Positions 19,356 to 29,108 of a stretch of 64,000 nucleotides of DNA are shown here, piece by piece. The stretch covers positions 62,001 to 126,000 of the forward strand of contig SVFK01000002.1 in NCBI GenBank assembly GCA_015056915.1, written 5' to 3'. Source of the DNA: Lachnospiraceae bacterium. GTDB taxonomy: Bacteria > Bacillota > Clostridia > Lachnospirales > Lachnospiraceae. A model generated the notes under the pieces. It saw only the letters and a list, made by a program, of their open reading frames with translations. It was not told the DNA's origin and did not search any database. A program made the translations under genes and the position numbers. Position 1 is the stretch's first letter. Each line of letters begins with the position of its first letter.

Positions 19356-20100
19356 GGCGACAGAGAGACTTTATAATGGTCTTCTGAAGGAGAATCCTAC
19401 CTTTGTGCTGATGCTGGGAATGTGTCCCACTCTTGCGGTAACAACTTCTGCAATGAACGGCTTGGGTATGGGACTGACAACGGCAGTAGTATTGGCACTC
19501 AGCAATTTAATTATTTCGCTGCTTCGGAATGTTATTCCGAACAGAGTGCGTATTCCTGCATTTATCGTAATTATTGCATCCTTCGTAACAGCAGTGGAGC
19601 TATTGTTGGAAGCGTACATTCCGGCTTTAAATACAGCATTGGGAATGTATATTCCTTTAATCGTTGTAAATTGCATTATTCTGGGAAGAGCGGAGAGCTA
19701 TGCTTATTCCAATCCCCCCATTCCCTCTCTGTTTGACGGTATTGGTATGGGACTTGGATTTACCTTTGCATTGACATGCATTGGTGCGTTTCGTGAGCTT
19801 CTGGGAGCCGGTAAGCTTTTTGATTATCAGATTATGCCGGATTCCTTTACGCCTATCGGTATTTTTGTATTGGCGCCGGGTGCGTTCTTTGTATTGGCGA
19901 TGTTGACGGCATTCCAGAATTATATGAAGATTACCAGAGCGCGTGTGGGCAAGGAAACAGCCAAAATACAATCCGGTTGTAGCGAGGACTGTATGAATTG
20001 TTCTGACAGCGGCTGTGCAAGAAGATTCTATGACAATACCAAGACGGTAGCAGAAGGTGAAGAATCGGAAATTGTAGACTTAGAAAAGGAGGACAAATAA
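19348..20100 (+). CDS. rnfE: Rnf complex subunit E, with Cys-rich C-terminal tail
   Basis: ENPTFVLMLGMCPTLAVTTSAMNGLGMG; position between rnfG and rnfA. Confidence 0.93.
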   Translation: MNKATERLYNGLLKENPTFVLMLGMCPTLAVTTSAMNGLGMGLTTAVVLALSNLIISLLRNVIPNRVRIPAFIVIIASFVTAVELLLEAYIPALNTALGMYIPLIVVNCIILGRAESYAYSNPPIPSLFDGIGMGLGFTFALTCIGAFRELLGAGKLFDYQIMPDSFTPIGIFVLAPGAFFVLAMLTAFQNYMKITRARVGKETAKIQSGCSEDCMNCSDSGCARRFYDNTKTVAEGEESEIVDLEKEDK

Positions 20101-20685
20101 ATGGATAGCGTAAAAGAATTGTTGGTCATTTTAATTGGTTCTTCTTTGGTAAGTAATGTGGTGCTCAGTCAGTTCCTCGGATTGTGTCCTTTTCTGGGAG
20201 TATCCAAAAAGATTAAAACAGCAGCCGGTATGGGAAGTGCGGTTATTTTTGTAATCACGCTGGCAAGTGCTGTGGCAGGTGTGATTTATAAGTATGTATT
20301 GCAGGCATTTGGTATTGAATATTTGCAGACAATCGTATTTATTCTTGTGATTGCCGCATTAGTTCAGTTTGTGGAGATGTTTTTGAGGAAAGTGATGCCT
20401 TCCCTTTACGAGGCACTCGGAGTGTATCTGCCATTGATAACGACCAACTGTGCCGTGTTGGGCGTTGCGATTACCAATGTACAGAAGGAGTATGGCATTT
20501 TGACAGGTATTGTAAATGGTTTTGCTACGGCAGTAGGCTTTACTATTGCAATTGTTATTTTGGCAGGACTTCGTGAGAAGATGGAGCATAATGATGTACC
20601 TGAATCCTTTAAGGGAATGCCAACGGTATTACTGACCGCAGGTCTTATGGCCATTGCGTTTTGCGGATTTTCAGGATTGTTGTAA
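20101..20685 (+). CDS. rnfA: Rnf complex subunit A
   Basis: SSLVSNVVLSQFLGLCPFLGVSKK; LPLITTNCAVLGVA. Confidence 0.95.
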   Translation: MDSVKELLVILIGSSLVSNVVLSQFLGLCPFLGVSKKIKTAAGMGSAVIFVITLASAVAGVIYKYVLQAFGIEYLQTIVFILVIAALVQFVEMFLRKVMPSLYEALGVYLPLITTNCAVLGVAITNVQKEYGILTGIVNGFATAVGFTIAIVILAGLREKMEHNDVPESFKGMPTVLLTAGLMAIAFCGFSGLL

Positions 20686-20746
20686 GTATACATGGAAGAA
20701 GTCTTGGTGAGCCATTTTGGTCGGATACTGAAAATTGGAGGTAATT

Positions 20747-21544
20747 ATGAGTATAACAGGTATTGCTACAGCGGCTGTTGTAGTAGGAGCAGTTGGTATC
20801 TTTGTCGGTCTTTTTCTTGGAGTGGCAGGTATCAAATTTAAAGTGGAAGTAGATGAAAAGGAAGAGGCGGTTCTTGCCGCTCTTCCCGGTAATAATTGTG
20901 GCGGCTGCGGTTATGCAGGGTGTTCCGGTCTGGCGGCGGCGATTGCCAAGGGCGAAGCACCGGTAAACGCCTGCCCCGTGGGCGGGGATGCTGTCGCAAA
21001 TAAAATTTCCGAGATTATGGGAGTTGAGTCTCAAAGCTCAGAGCGCATGGTGGCTTATGTGCATTGTCAGGGAGACTGTGACAAGGCATCGGTGGATTAC
21101 GAATATTATGGAATTACAGATTGTCGCATGTTAGGCTTTGTGCCCAATGGAGGTCCGAAGAAATGTAACAGCGGGTGTCTGGGTTACGGAACCTGTGTAC
21201 AGGTCTGTCCCTTTGATGCAATTAAGGTTGTAAATGGAGTAGCAGTTGTGGATAAGGAAAAATGTAAAGCCTGTGGCAAATGTATTGAGGCTTGCCCGAA
21301 GAAATTGATTTCCCTGATTCCATACAAAGCAAAGCTTGCTGTGGCGTGCAGCTCCACCGATAAGGGACCTGTTGCCATGAAGGCATGTACAACTGCCTGT
21401 ATCGGTTGCGGAATCTGTGTTAAGGCATGTCCTAAAGAAGCAATTACTGTCACAGATTTCCATGCAAAGATTGATCAGGAAAAGTGTGAAGGTTGCGGAC
21501 TTTGTGCTGAAAAATGTCCGAAGAAGGCGATTGTAAAGCTATAA
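20747..21544 (+). CDS. rnfB: Rnf complex subunit B (ferredoxin-type)
   Basis: LPGNNCGGCGYAGCSGLAAAI plus multiple CxxCxxCxxxCP clusters; GGAGG upstream of ATG 20747. Confidence 0.95.
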   Translation: MSITGIATAAVVVGAVGIFVGLFLGVAGIKFKVEVDEKEEAVLAALPGNNCGGCGYAGCSGLAAAIAKGEAPVNACPVGGDAVANKISEIMGVESQSSERMVAYVHCQGDCDKASVDYEYYGITDCRMLGFVPNGGPKKCNSGCLGYGTCVQVCPFDAIKVVNGVAVVDKEKCKACGKCIEACPKKLISLIPYKAKLAVACSSTDKGPVAMKACTTACIGCGICVKACPKEAITVTDFHAKIDQEKCEGCGLCAEKCPKKAIVKL

Positions 21545-21559
21545 TGAGGAGGAATGTGT

Positions 21560-22660
21560 ATGCGTCTGCCGGACGACTACGAAGAACGGTCAGGAATGAC
21601 TCCCAGCGTGATGAGCGCCCTGATAGCAGTGACCCTGTTCGTGGGTGCGATATTGGGGATTGTACTGCTGATAAATAAGCCGACAGAATCAACGAAGAAG
21701 CCTTCGGCTACCGTGGAAACATCGGAGCAGGCAGCCGATTCCGCTGATAGTATTTATCCTGATACGGAGGATTTGCTTACGGGCAGTACTCTTTCTCCGG
21801 AGGACTTTGATTTCTGGGACAAGTATCCGGAAGAAATCATAGAAACAACTGTACCGGAGCAGGAACCTACACAGGAACTTGTGGAGAATGATCCGGCAAC
21901 AGATGGGAAGCATACGTTGGTAGTATCTGCTGACGGCTCAGAGGAATGGGTGTTAATCAGTCCGTATCTGCCCAAGCACGAGTACGATTTTACAAAGCTG
22001 GTCTGTCAGTCTAATCTGATGAAATACTATGAAGACGGTAAACAGGTATCCTATGTAGGAGCCGATATTTCCAAATATCAGGACTATGTAGATTTTGTAG
22101 AGTTGAAAAAAGCCGGCGTAGACTTTGTAATGCTTCGTGTAGGTGCCAGAGGCTATGGAAGCGGTCAGATTGTGATGGATGATTATTTCCTGGATAATAT
22201 AAAGCGTGCTACAGATGCCGGACTGCAGGTGGGTGTGTATTTCTTTTCACAGGCAATCACAGCGGATGAAGCCATAGAAGAGGCCAATATAGTGCTGGAA
22301 AGTATTCAGGATTATAAGATTACTTATCCGGTGGCATTTGATATGGAGCATATAGAGAATGATACTGCTCGAATCGATGTATTAAGTAAGTCGGAAAAGA
22401 CAACCATTGCGAAGAGCTTTTTGGATACTATTCAAAATGCGGGCTATAAGACTATGATATATGGCAATAAGGAGTGGTTGTTAAAGGAGATTGATATGTC
22501 CAAATTGACAGCTTATGACGTGTGGCTGTCTCAACAGGAGGATGTACCGGATTATCCATACAAATTTACAATGTGGCAATATACCACAAGTGCTACCATT
22601 GACGGAGTTGCAGGATATGTGAGTCTGAATATCAGCTTTATTGATTATGCGGAAAAATAA
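21560..22660 (+). CDS. GH25 family lysozyme with N-terminal TM anchor
   Basis: VGADISKYQDYVDFVELKKAGVDFVMLRVGARGYGSG, GLQVGVYFFSQA, YPVAFDMEHIE. Confidence 0.9.
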   Translation: MRLPDDYEERSGMTPSVMSALIAVTLFVGAILGIVLLINKPTESTKKPSATVETSEQAADSADSIYPDTEDLLTGSTLSPEDFDFWDKYPEEIIETTVPEQEPTQELVENDPATDGKHTLVVSADGSEEWVLISPYLPKHEYDFTKLVCQSNLMKYYEDGKQVSYVGADISKYQDYVDFVELKKAGVDFVMLRVGARGYGSGQIVMDDYFLDNIKRATDAGLQVGVYFFSQAITADEAIEEANIVLESIQDYKITYPVAFDMEHIENDTARIDVLSKSEKTTIAKSFLDTIQNAGYKTMIYGNKEWLLKEIDMSKLTAYDVWLSQQEDVPDYPYKFTMWQYTTSATIDGVAGYVSLNISFIDYAEK

Positions 22661-22669
22661 GAAATTGTT

Positions 22670-23512
22670 CTAGGGGCGATAATTTAAAATCTTGGACGAT
22701 ATTTTCAGGGAGGTATAGATTTCCGCATATTTACTTGGAGAAAGACCATCAATATAGTTGGCTGTATAGTTTTTCTTGAGACCGTTTTTTTGAAGAATGT
22801 CGATTGCTTTGTTATAAGCAATCGCGGCCTCGAGCTCAGAATGGTATTTTCCTACAACATAATTGCCCTTGATATGAATGCGGACAGTATATAGATACTG
22901 TCCGTTTTTTTGTGTGCAACGGACCCCATGATAAATATTGTGAATTTCCAGATTTTCACGACGAAAATCTGTAGCGTCACCATTGATAAAGTGAAAATCA
23001 ACACCATTTACGGCATAATTTTTGATGCCGTAGCGAGACATAATATTTAACTGCATACCATAATCTGCTACAAAATAGTGATTGCCGCGGCACATAATTT
23101 TGTGGGAAGAATAAAAAAATAAATCGTCCAAATCAAATTTTAAAACATGCTTAGGATTTAAGTAGTAATAAAATAATTTTTGACCCATATAAATGGGATT
23201 GCCAAAATAGATACCGTTATCCCGGAAATTCAGCAGACAGACCCATTTTTCGAAGGCGAGAGAGGACTCTGAATGATAGTGGTTCAGTGTTAAGGCATTG
23301 TCTGACAGAAGACGCAGTCCTTCCAAATAGGCTTCGTGAGCTTTTTCGGGGACAGAGAAGCTTCCCAGACTGATATGTTTGCCGTGGTAGGTTAAAGACG
23401 CACGATAATAGACCTCTCCATTTTTTTTGGTGGCGGAGAAGACTCCTTCATAATGTTTATCAGTTTGATTCTCACCGGGGTGAGAAGGGAGCTTAGAATC
23501 AGTGGATTGCAT
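22670..23512 (-). CDS. AP2-domain / HNH-like DNA-binding protein
   Basis: Two AP2-like segments (YYRASLTYHGKHISLGSFSVPEKAHEAYLEGLRLL and YLYTVRIHIKGNYVVGKYHSELEAAIAYNKAIDIL) flanking an HNH-like core (NAVNGVDFHFINGDATDFRRENLEIHN). Confidence 0.65.
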   Translation of the reverse strand: MQSTDSKLPSHPGENQTDKHYEGVFSATKKNGEVYYRASLTYHGKHISLGSFSVPEKAHEAYLEGLRLLSDNALTLNHYHSESSLAFEKWVCLLNFRDNGIYFGNPIYMGQKLFYYYLNPKHVLKFDLDDLFFYSSHKIMCRGNHYFVADYGMQLNIMSRYGIKNYAVNGVDFHFINGDATDFRRENLEIHNIYHGVRCTQKNGQYLYTVRIHIKGNYVVGKYHSELEAAIAYNKAIDILQKNGLKKNYTANYIDGLSPSKYAEIYTSLKISSKILNYRP

Positions 23513-23692
23513 AGGACCTCCGTTATCATATAATTATAGGATCTGAATCTTTGCTTATTATAGCATTTTTAACAAAAATACACAATTTAGAAATATTTTC
23601 AGGACGAGCATCATAAAATAATAGAGTGTATTCCATGCAGGAAAGAGATTTGACTGCAAATCAATTATAGTAGGCAATGAAAGGATTTTGAT

Positions 23693-24313
23693 ATGTATAA
23701 GAAAGCGATGAGTTGCCTGCTGCTTGCGAATCTGTTATTTGTGTTTGGTTTTATGTGTATTAAAGGAGTGGCAGAAAACAGAACGGCAGCGGCAACAGCG
23801 TTTGAAGTAAAGTTGGACGAGACCTATGTGGCAGATAATGAGAGCAGCGCCATGGGGATTGTATCGGTGGCTGCATCCGGACAGCGAGTAGTAGATTGCA
23901 ATGTGTTGGAAAAGAAACTGGCATATCAGCTGTCAGAAGAGGAAGTGAATGTACTTCTGCGTATTGTGGAAGCAGAAGCGGGTGGTGAAGATATAGAAGG
24001 TAAGCTGCTGGTAGCCAATGTGGTGCTGAACCGTGTGAACAGTAGCAAATTTCCGAATACGGTAAAAGAGGTTGTTTTTCAGCAGGAAAAGGGGGTTACA
24101 CAGTTTTCGCCGGTGGCAAATGGGCGATATTATACAGTAGAAATCAGTGATGAAACCGTAGAAGCAGTAGCATTGGCGCTGATGGGAGAAGATATTTCTC
24201 AGGGCGCATTGTATTTTGCTGCCCGGGAATATGCAGATGATGACAGGATGCGTTGGTTTGATGAAAATCTCACACTTCTCTTTAAGCATGGCGGGCATGA
24301 ATTCTTTAAATAG
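23693..24313 (+). CDS. Cell wall hydrolase, SleB family
   Basis: LSEEEVNVLLRIVEAEAGGEDIEGKLLVANVVLNRVNSSKFPNTVKEVVFQ...QFSPV typical hydrolase_2. Confidence 0.9.
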   Translation: MYKKAMSCLLLANLLFVFGFMCIKGVAENRTAAATAFEVKLDETYVADNESSAMGIVSVAASGQRVVDCNVLEKKLAYQLSEEEVNVLLRIVEAEAGGEDIEGKLLVANVVLNRVNSSKFPNTVKEVVFQQEKGVTQFSPVANGRYYTVEISDETVEAVALALMGEDISQGALYFAAREYADDDRMRWFDENLTLLFKHGGHEFFK

Positions 24314-24482
24314 GTCCTTTGGACAAAATAGCTCTTTTTGACTGACTAAAATGAATTGCACGTCAAGAAAAAGTGTGCTATACTATCATAAATCTTGGCT
24401 TGATGGCAGGAATATGTCACTGCAATATATGAGCCACAAGAAAAACAACAGTGAAAAGTGTGAAAACACGAAGGGAGCAATT

Positions 24483-25970
24483 ATGGAAGTATTTTATAAT
24501 AGTACAAGAAGTCAGGGAACACCTGTAAAGGCATCCGAAGCGATTTTAAAAGGACTGTCCGATGACGGCGGTTTGTTTGTGCCGGACCATATTCCTGCTT
24601 TAGATAAGAGTTTGAAAGAGCTGTCAGCTATGAATTACAGAGAAGTGGCTTACGAGGTTATGAAGCTGTATCTGACAGATTTTACAGAGGAAGAGTTAAA
24701 GAATTGTATTAACAGAGCATATGATTCCAAATTTGATACAGAGGTTATTGCTCCCTTGGTGGAAGCTGAAGGCGCATACTATCTGGAGCTTTTCCATGGT
24801 TCCACCATTGCGTTCAAGGATATGGCGTTGTCGATTCTGCCGCATCTGATGATTACTTCAGCTCGCAAGAATCAGATTAAAAATGAAATTGTGATTCTGA
24901 CTGCAACCTCCGGTGATACCGGAAAGGCTGCATTGGCAGGTTTTGCAGGAGTGGAAGGCACCAGAATTATTGTATTTTATCCCAAGAACGGTGTCAGCCC
25001 CATTCAGGAGAAGCAGATGGTGACTCAGAAGGGTGATAATACCTTGGTAGTAGGCATTCATGGTAATTTTGATGATGCCCAGACCGGTGTAAAGATGATT
25101 TTCTCCGATAAGGAGCTGGCAAAGGAAATGGACGAGAAGGGCTTCCAATTCTCCTCTGCCAATTCCATTAATATCGGTCGTTTGGTACCTCAGATTTGTT
25201 ACTATGTATTTGCATATGCAAAATTACTTGCAGAGGAGAAGGTTACAGAGGGGGAAACCATTAACGTAGTGGTTCCTACCGGTAATTTTGGTAATATTCT
25301 TGCTGCTTTTTATGCGAAAAACATGGGACTTCCTATCGGAAAGCTGATTTGTGCCTCCAATGACAATAAGGTGCTGTATGATTTCTTCCGTACCGGTACA
25401 TATGACAGGAACAGAGAATTTGTATTGACTACTTCTCCTTCCATGGATATTTTGATTTCCAGTAATTTAGAGCGTCTGATTTATCGTATTGCAGGTAATG
25501 ATGCTGCTAAGAATGCAGAATTAATGGCAGCACTCGGCGGTCAGGGTAAATATGAAATTACCGGTGAGATGAAAGCGGCTTTGGCTGATTTCTATGGTAA
25601 TTATGCGAGTGAGGCTGAGACTGCAGAGGAAATCAAGCGTTTGTACAACAGCTGCGGCTATGTTCTGGATACTCATACGGCTGTTGCTTCCGCAGTATAT
25701 CAGAAATATGTAGCCGAGACCGGTGACAATGCCAAGACGGTAATTGCATCCACAGCAAGTCCTTTCAAATTTACCAGAAGCGTTATGAATGCGATTGATG
25801 CGAAGTACGATGCTATGGGTGATTTTGAATTGGTTGATGAGCTTTCCAAGCTGGCCAATGTTACTGTACCTAATGCAATTGAGGAAATCCGCACTGCACC
25901 TGTGGTTCATGACAAACAGTGTGATGTAGATAAGATGAAGGACACCGTAAAAGAGTTTTTGAATATTTAA
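24483..25970 (+). CDS. thrC: Threonine synthase
   Basis: FYNSTRSQGTPVKASEAILKGLSDDGGLFVP, HGSTIAFKDMALS (PLP Lys), VPTGNFGNILAAFYAKNMGLPI. Confidence 0.95.
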   Translation: MEVFYNSTRSQGTPVKASEAILKGLSDDGGLFVPDHIPALDKSLKELSAMNYREVAYEVMKLYLTDFTEEELKNCINRAYDSKFDTEVIAPLVEAEGAYYLELFHGSTIAFKDMALSILPHLMITSARKNQIKNEIVILTATSGDTGKAALAGFAGVEGTRIIVFYPKNGVSPIQEKQMVTQKGDNTLVVGIHGNFDDAQTGVKMIFSDKELAKEMDEKGFQFSSANSINIGRLVPQICYYVFAYAKLLAEEKVTEGETINVVVPTGNFGNILAAFYAKNMGLPIGKLICASNDNKVLYDFFRTGTYDRNREFVLTTSPSMDILISSNLERLIYRIAGNDAAKNAELMAALGGQGKYEITGEMKAALADFYGNYASEAETAEEIKRLYNSCGYVLDTHTAVASAVYQKYVAETGDNAKTVIASTASPFKFTRSVMNAIDAKYDAMGDFELVDELSKLANVTVPNAIEEIRTAPVVHDKQCDVDKMKDTVKEFLNI

Positions 25971-25979
25971 GATGAGAAT

Positions 25980-26003
25980 GGGGGAGAAATCCCCCGTTTT
26001 TAT
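25980..26003 (+). terminator. Rho-independent terminator after thrC
   Basis: GGGGGA-gaaa-TCCCCC-GTTTTTATT. Confidence 0.85.
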
Positions 26004-26100
26004 TGTAATTTATTTCTGCCCGTATTAAAATAGAATCTGTAGGTATAAAGGAAGATGCTTACGGATTTTATTTTGGGTAAGCTTTTGGAAGGAGACAGCT

Positions 26101-26766
26101 ATGACGGCAAAAGAAATGTTAAGTAAGGTGGACCATACACAGTTAAAGGCATTCGCTACATGGGAGGATATTGTAGCACTTTGTGAGGAGGCAATTCAGT
26201 ATCAGACAGCAAGTGTCTGCGTTCCCCCGGCATATATTAAGCGTATTTATGATACCTATGGGAACAAAATCAACATTTGTACAGTGGTAGGCTTTCCACT
26301 GGGCTACAGCGTTACGGAGGCTAAGGAGGCAGAGGTTGTACAGGCTCTTGCAGACGGCTGTAACGAAATTGATATGGTAGTAAATATCAGTGATGTGAAA
26401 AACGGTCTGTTTGATAAGGTGGAGGAGGAAATCCGCCGGTTAAAGGCAGCCTGTGGTGAACATATATTGAAGGTTATTATTGAGACCTGCTATCTGACGG
26501 AGGAAGAGAAAATCGCCATGTGCAAGGCGGTTACTAACGCAGGAGCAGATTACATTAAGACATCCACCGGATTTGGTACAGGTGGTGCTACGAAGGAAGA
26601 TATTGAGCTTTTTAAGGCGCATATCGGTCCCAATGTAAAAATGAAGGCGGCAGGCGGTGTGTCTACGTTGGAGGATTTGGAAATGTTTATCGGACTTGGT
26701 TGTGACCGTATCGGAACCTCCAGGGCTGTGGGACTGTTAAAGGGCGAATTGACAGAAGGCTATTAA
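26101..26766 (+). CDS. deoC: Deoxyribose-phosphate aldolase
   Basis: VDHTQLKAFATWEDI, VVGFPLGYS, EIDMVVNISDVKNG, ADYIKTSTGFGTGGAT. Confidence 0.95.
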   Translation: MTAKEMLSKVDHTQLKAFATWEDIVALCEEAIQYQTASVCVPPAYIKRIYDTYGNKINICTVVGFPLGYSVTEAKEAEVVQALADGCNEIDMVVNISDVKNGLFDKVEEEIRRLKAACGEHILKVIIETCYLTEEEKIAMCKAVTNAGADYIKTSTGFGTGGATKEDIELFKAHIGPNVKMKAAGGVSTLEDLEMFIGLGCDRIGTSRAVGLLKGELTEGY

Positions 26767-26822
26767 CAGCGTTTTGTGACATTTCATAGGAATACATGAT
26801 AGAATGGAAAGGGTAGTTTACT

Positions 26823-28628
26823 ATGGAAAATAAAGTGATTCAGGAGCGTTTACATGCGCTTAGAACAGCAATGAAGGATGCGGGTATCGACTTTTATATG
26901 ATGCCTACTGCTGATTTTCACAATTCGGAATATGTAAATGATTACTTTAAGGTAAGAGAATATTTCTGCAATTTCTCCGGCTCTAACGGTACTCTCTTAG
27001 TATGGCAGGAGGGCGCAGGATTGTGGACGGACGGCAGATATTTTATCCAGGCCGACAGAGAGCTGGAGGGGACTAAGGTTGAATTGTTCCGTATGCTGGA
27101 TGAGGGTGTGCCTACCATCGAGGAATTTTTGAAGAAAGAGATGAAAGAGGGACAGACCTTAGGCTTTGATGGCAGAGTGATTTCTGCCATGGATGGCAAA
27201 AAATATGAGAAAGAAATGGCAGATAAGCAGATCAATTTTGCCTATGATAAGGATCTGGCGGAAGCAATATGGACGGATAGACCGGCGTTTCCGGCAGGAA
27301 GGGTCACTGTTCTGAGTGAAGAGCTTGCAGGTAAGAGTGTGGATGAAAAGCTTGCTGAGACGAGGCATAAGCTGACTGCAGAAGGCGCTGACAGCATGCT
27401 GCTTACCAAGCTGGATGATTTAATGTGGCTGTACAATATTCGTGGCTGCGATGTGGAGTGCAATCCTGTGGCAATGTCCTATGGATTTATTACGAAGGAT
27501 TCCGCAGTACTTTTCATTCAGGAAAAGGCACTGGATGATACTGCAAAGGCATATTTTGCCAAGAAGCAGATTCAGGTAGAGCCCTATGAGAATATTGTGA
27601 CTTATCTGAAAGAAATGAAGGATGGGCAGAATATTCTGGTGGATAATCGCTATTGCAGCTACACGCTGTATAAAGCGCTTGCAAAGAAGCAGACATTAAT
27701 TGAGAAGAAGAATCCTACGGAATTATTAAAGGCTGTTAAGAATCCGGTAGAGCTTGCCAATATGGAGAAGATTTATTTAAAGGACAGTCTTGCTGTTACC
27801 AGATTTATTTATTGGCTGAAGACCAATATCGGTAAGCAGGAGATTACGGAGCTGTCAGCGGCAGATTATCTGGAGGGACTGCGTAGGGAGATTCCTGAAT
27901 TTTTGGATTTATCCTTCCCTACCATTGCCGGCTATCAGGCCAATGCTGCCATGATGCATTATGAGGCAACACCGGAGAATTATGCCGTATTGGCACCGGA
28001 GGGTATGCTACTGGTAGATTCCGGCGGACAGTATCTCGGTGGAACCACCGATATTACCAGAACTATCGTATTAGGACCGGTTTCTGATGAAATCAAGAGA
28101 CATTATACCATGGTGGCTGTGGGTATGCTTCAGCTTAGCGCAGCCCGTTGGATTCATGGCTGTACCGGACGTAATCTGGATATTTTGGCGCGTCAGCCCC
28201 TCTGGGATATGGGAATCGACTATAAATGCGGTACAGGGCATGGTGTAGGATATATCCTGAATGTGCACGAAGGACCACAGAATTTGAGATGGCGTTTTAC
28301 GGACGGAATGGTAGAGGCTGTTATTGAAGAGGGCATGGACGTTACCAATGAACCGGGTGTTTATGTGGAAGGCAGTCACGGAATCCGTATTGAAAATGTA
28401 ATGATTGCCAAGAACGACGTAAAGAACGAGTATGGTCAGTTTATGCATTTTGAAACACTTACCTGGGCGCCCATTGATATGGATGCTATTGACGAGCAAT
28501 ATCTTACCGATACCACAAAAGCTCTTTTGTACGATTATCAGAGCAAGGTATATGAGAAACTGTCACCTTACCTCAACGAGGAAGAGCGAGAGTGGCTGAA
28601 GAAGGAGACAAGGGTCGACTGTTCTTGA
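26823..28628 (+). CDS. Aminopeptidase P family protein (Xaa-Pro aminopeptidase, M24)
   Basis: LLVDSGGQYLGGTTDITRTIVLGP, CGTGHGVGYILNVHEGPQ, NEPGVYVEGSHGIRIENVM. Confidence 0.94.
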   Translation: MENKVIQERLHALRTAMKDAGIDFYMMPTADFHNSEYVNDYFKVREYFCNFSGSNGTLLVWQEGAGLWTDGRYFIQADRELEGTKVELFRMLDEGVPTIEEFLKKEMKEGQTLGFDGRVISAMDGKKYEKEMADKQINFAYDKDLAEAIWTDRPAFPAGRVTVLSEELAGKSVDEKLAETRHKLTAEGADSMLLTKLDDLMWLYNIRGCDVECNPVAMSYGFITKDSAVLFIQEKALDDTAKAYFAKKQIQVEPYENIVTYLKEMKDGQNILVDNRYCSYTLYKALAKKQTLIEKKNPTELLKAVKNPVELANMEKIYLKDSLAVTRFIYWLKTNIGKQEITELSAADYLEGLRREIPEFLDLSFPTIAGYQANAAMMHYEATPENYAVLAPEGMLLVDSGGQYLGGTTDITRTIVLGPVSDEIKRHYTMVAVGMLQLSAARWIHGCTGRNLDILARQPLWDMGIDYKCGTGHGVGYILNVHEGPQNLRWRFTDGMVEAVIEEGMDVTNEPGVYVEGSHGIRIENVMIAKNDVKNEYGQFMHFETLTWAPIDMDAIDEQYLTDTTKALLYDYQSKVYEKLSPYLNEEEREWLKKETRVDCS

Positions 28629-28658
28629 TTGAGCATTAGGTCAGCTGTTCCTGCCAGA

Positions 28659-28918
28659 GCATCTAGAAAGAGGATTATATGAGTTTTTAGCTGTCAATTT
28701 TAGGTGTTTTTTTCATGCTTGAGCATACAGAAATGCATATTTCAGTTTATCTAGATGCAAATTATGTGAGTTTTTATATCAATTTTTGCGTTTTATATGC
28801 CTTTAAACCAAGTTTTAGCATCTAGAATCCACTGTTTTAGTGTTTCTAGATGCTGAAGCATCGATTTTTACCCTAATTTTGGCGGCTAGAAATTATTTTT
28901 TGAGTATTTCTAGATGCC
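28659..28918. repeat. Cluster of inverted GCATCTAGAAA / TTTCTAGATGC motifs (three head-to-head pairs)
   Basis: GCATCTAGAAA 28659 / TATCTAGATGC to 28758; GCATCTAGAA 28818 / TTCTAGATGC to 28853; GGCggCTAGAAAT 28881 / ATTTCTAGATGCC to 28918; A/T-rich noncoding. Confidence 0.85.
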
Positions 28919-28964
28919 CAAGGTCAAGTTTCTAAAAACCGGCATAAATTTTCATTGCCGTTTA

Positions 28965-28993
28965 TTGACTTTTTTACGTACATTTGAGATAAT
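28965..28993 (+). promoter_or_regulatory. Candidate pckA promoter
   Basis: TTGACT, 17-nt spacer, GATAAT, about 180 nt upstream of the pckA ATG. Confidence 0.5.
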
Positions 28994-29003
28994 ACATGAT
29001 AAG

Positions 29004-29108
29004 TAACAATCATAATGGGTAACCAGCGATTGTTAGAAAACAAAAACTGCCTCCCAGAATTCTTTTCTGGGGGAGTAAAGGTTGAATTGACATGTTCAAC
29101 CCCCCCCC
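29004..29108 (+). promoter_or_regulatory. Structured pckA 5' leader
   Basis: Three consecutive hairpins: TAACAATC..GATTGTTA, CTCCCAGAA..TTCTGGGGGAG, GGTTGAA..TTCAACC, the last followed by a C9 tract. Confidence 0.5.

Noticed and set aside
28659-28918. Possible CRISPR array from repeated TCTAGATGC motifs
   Set aside because: Motifs are short, in alternating orientation, unevenly spaced, and there are no cas genes; better described as inverted-repeat pairs.
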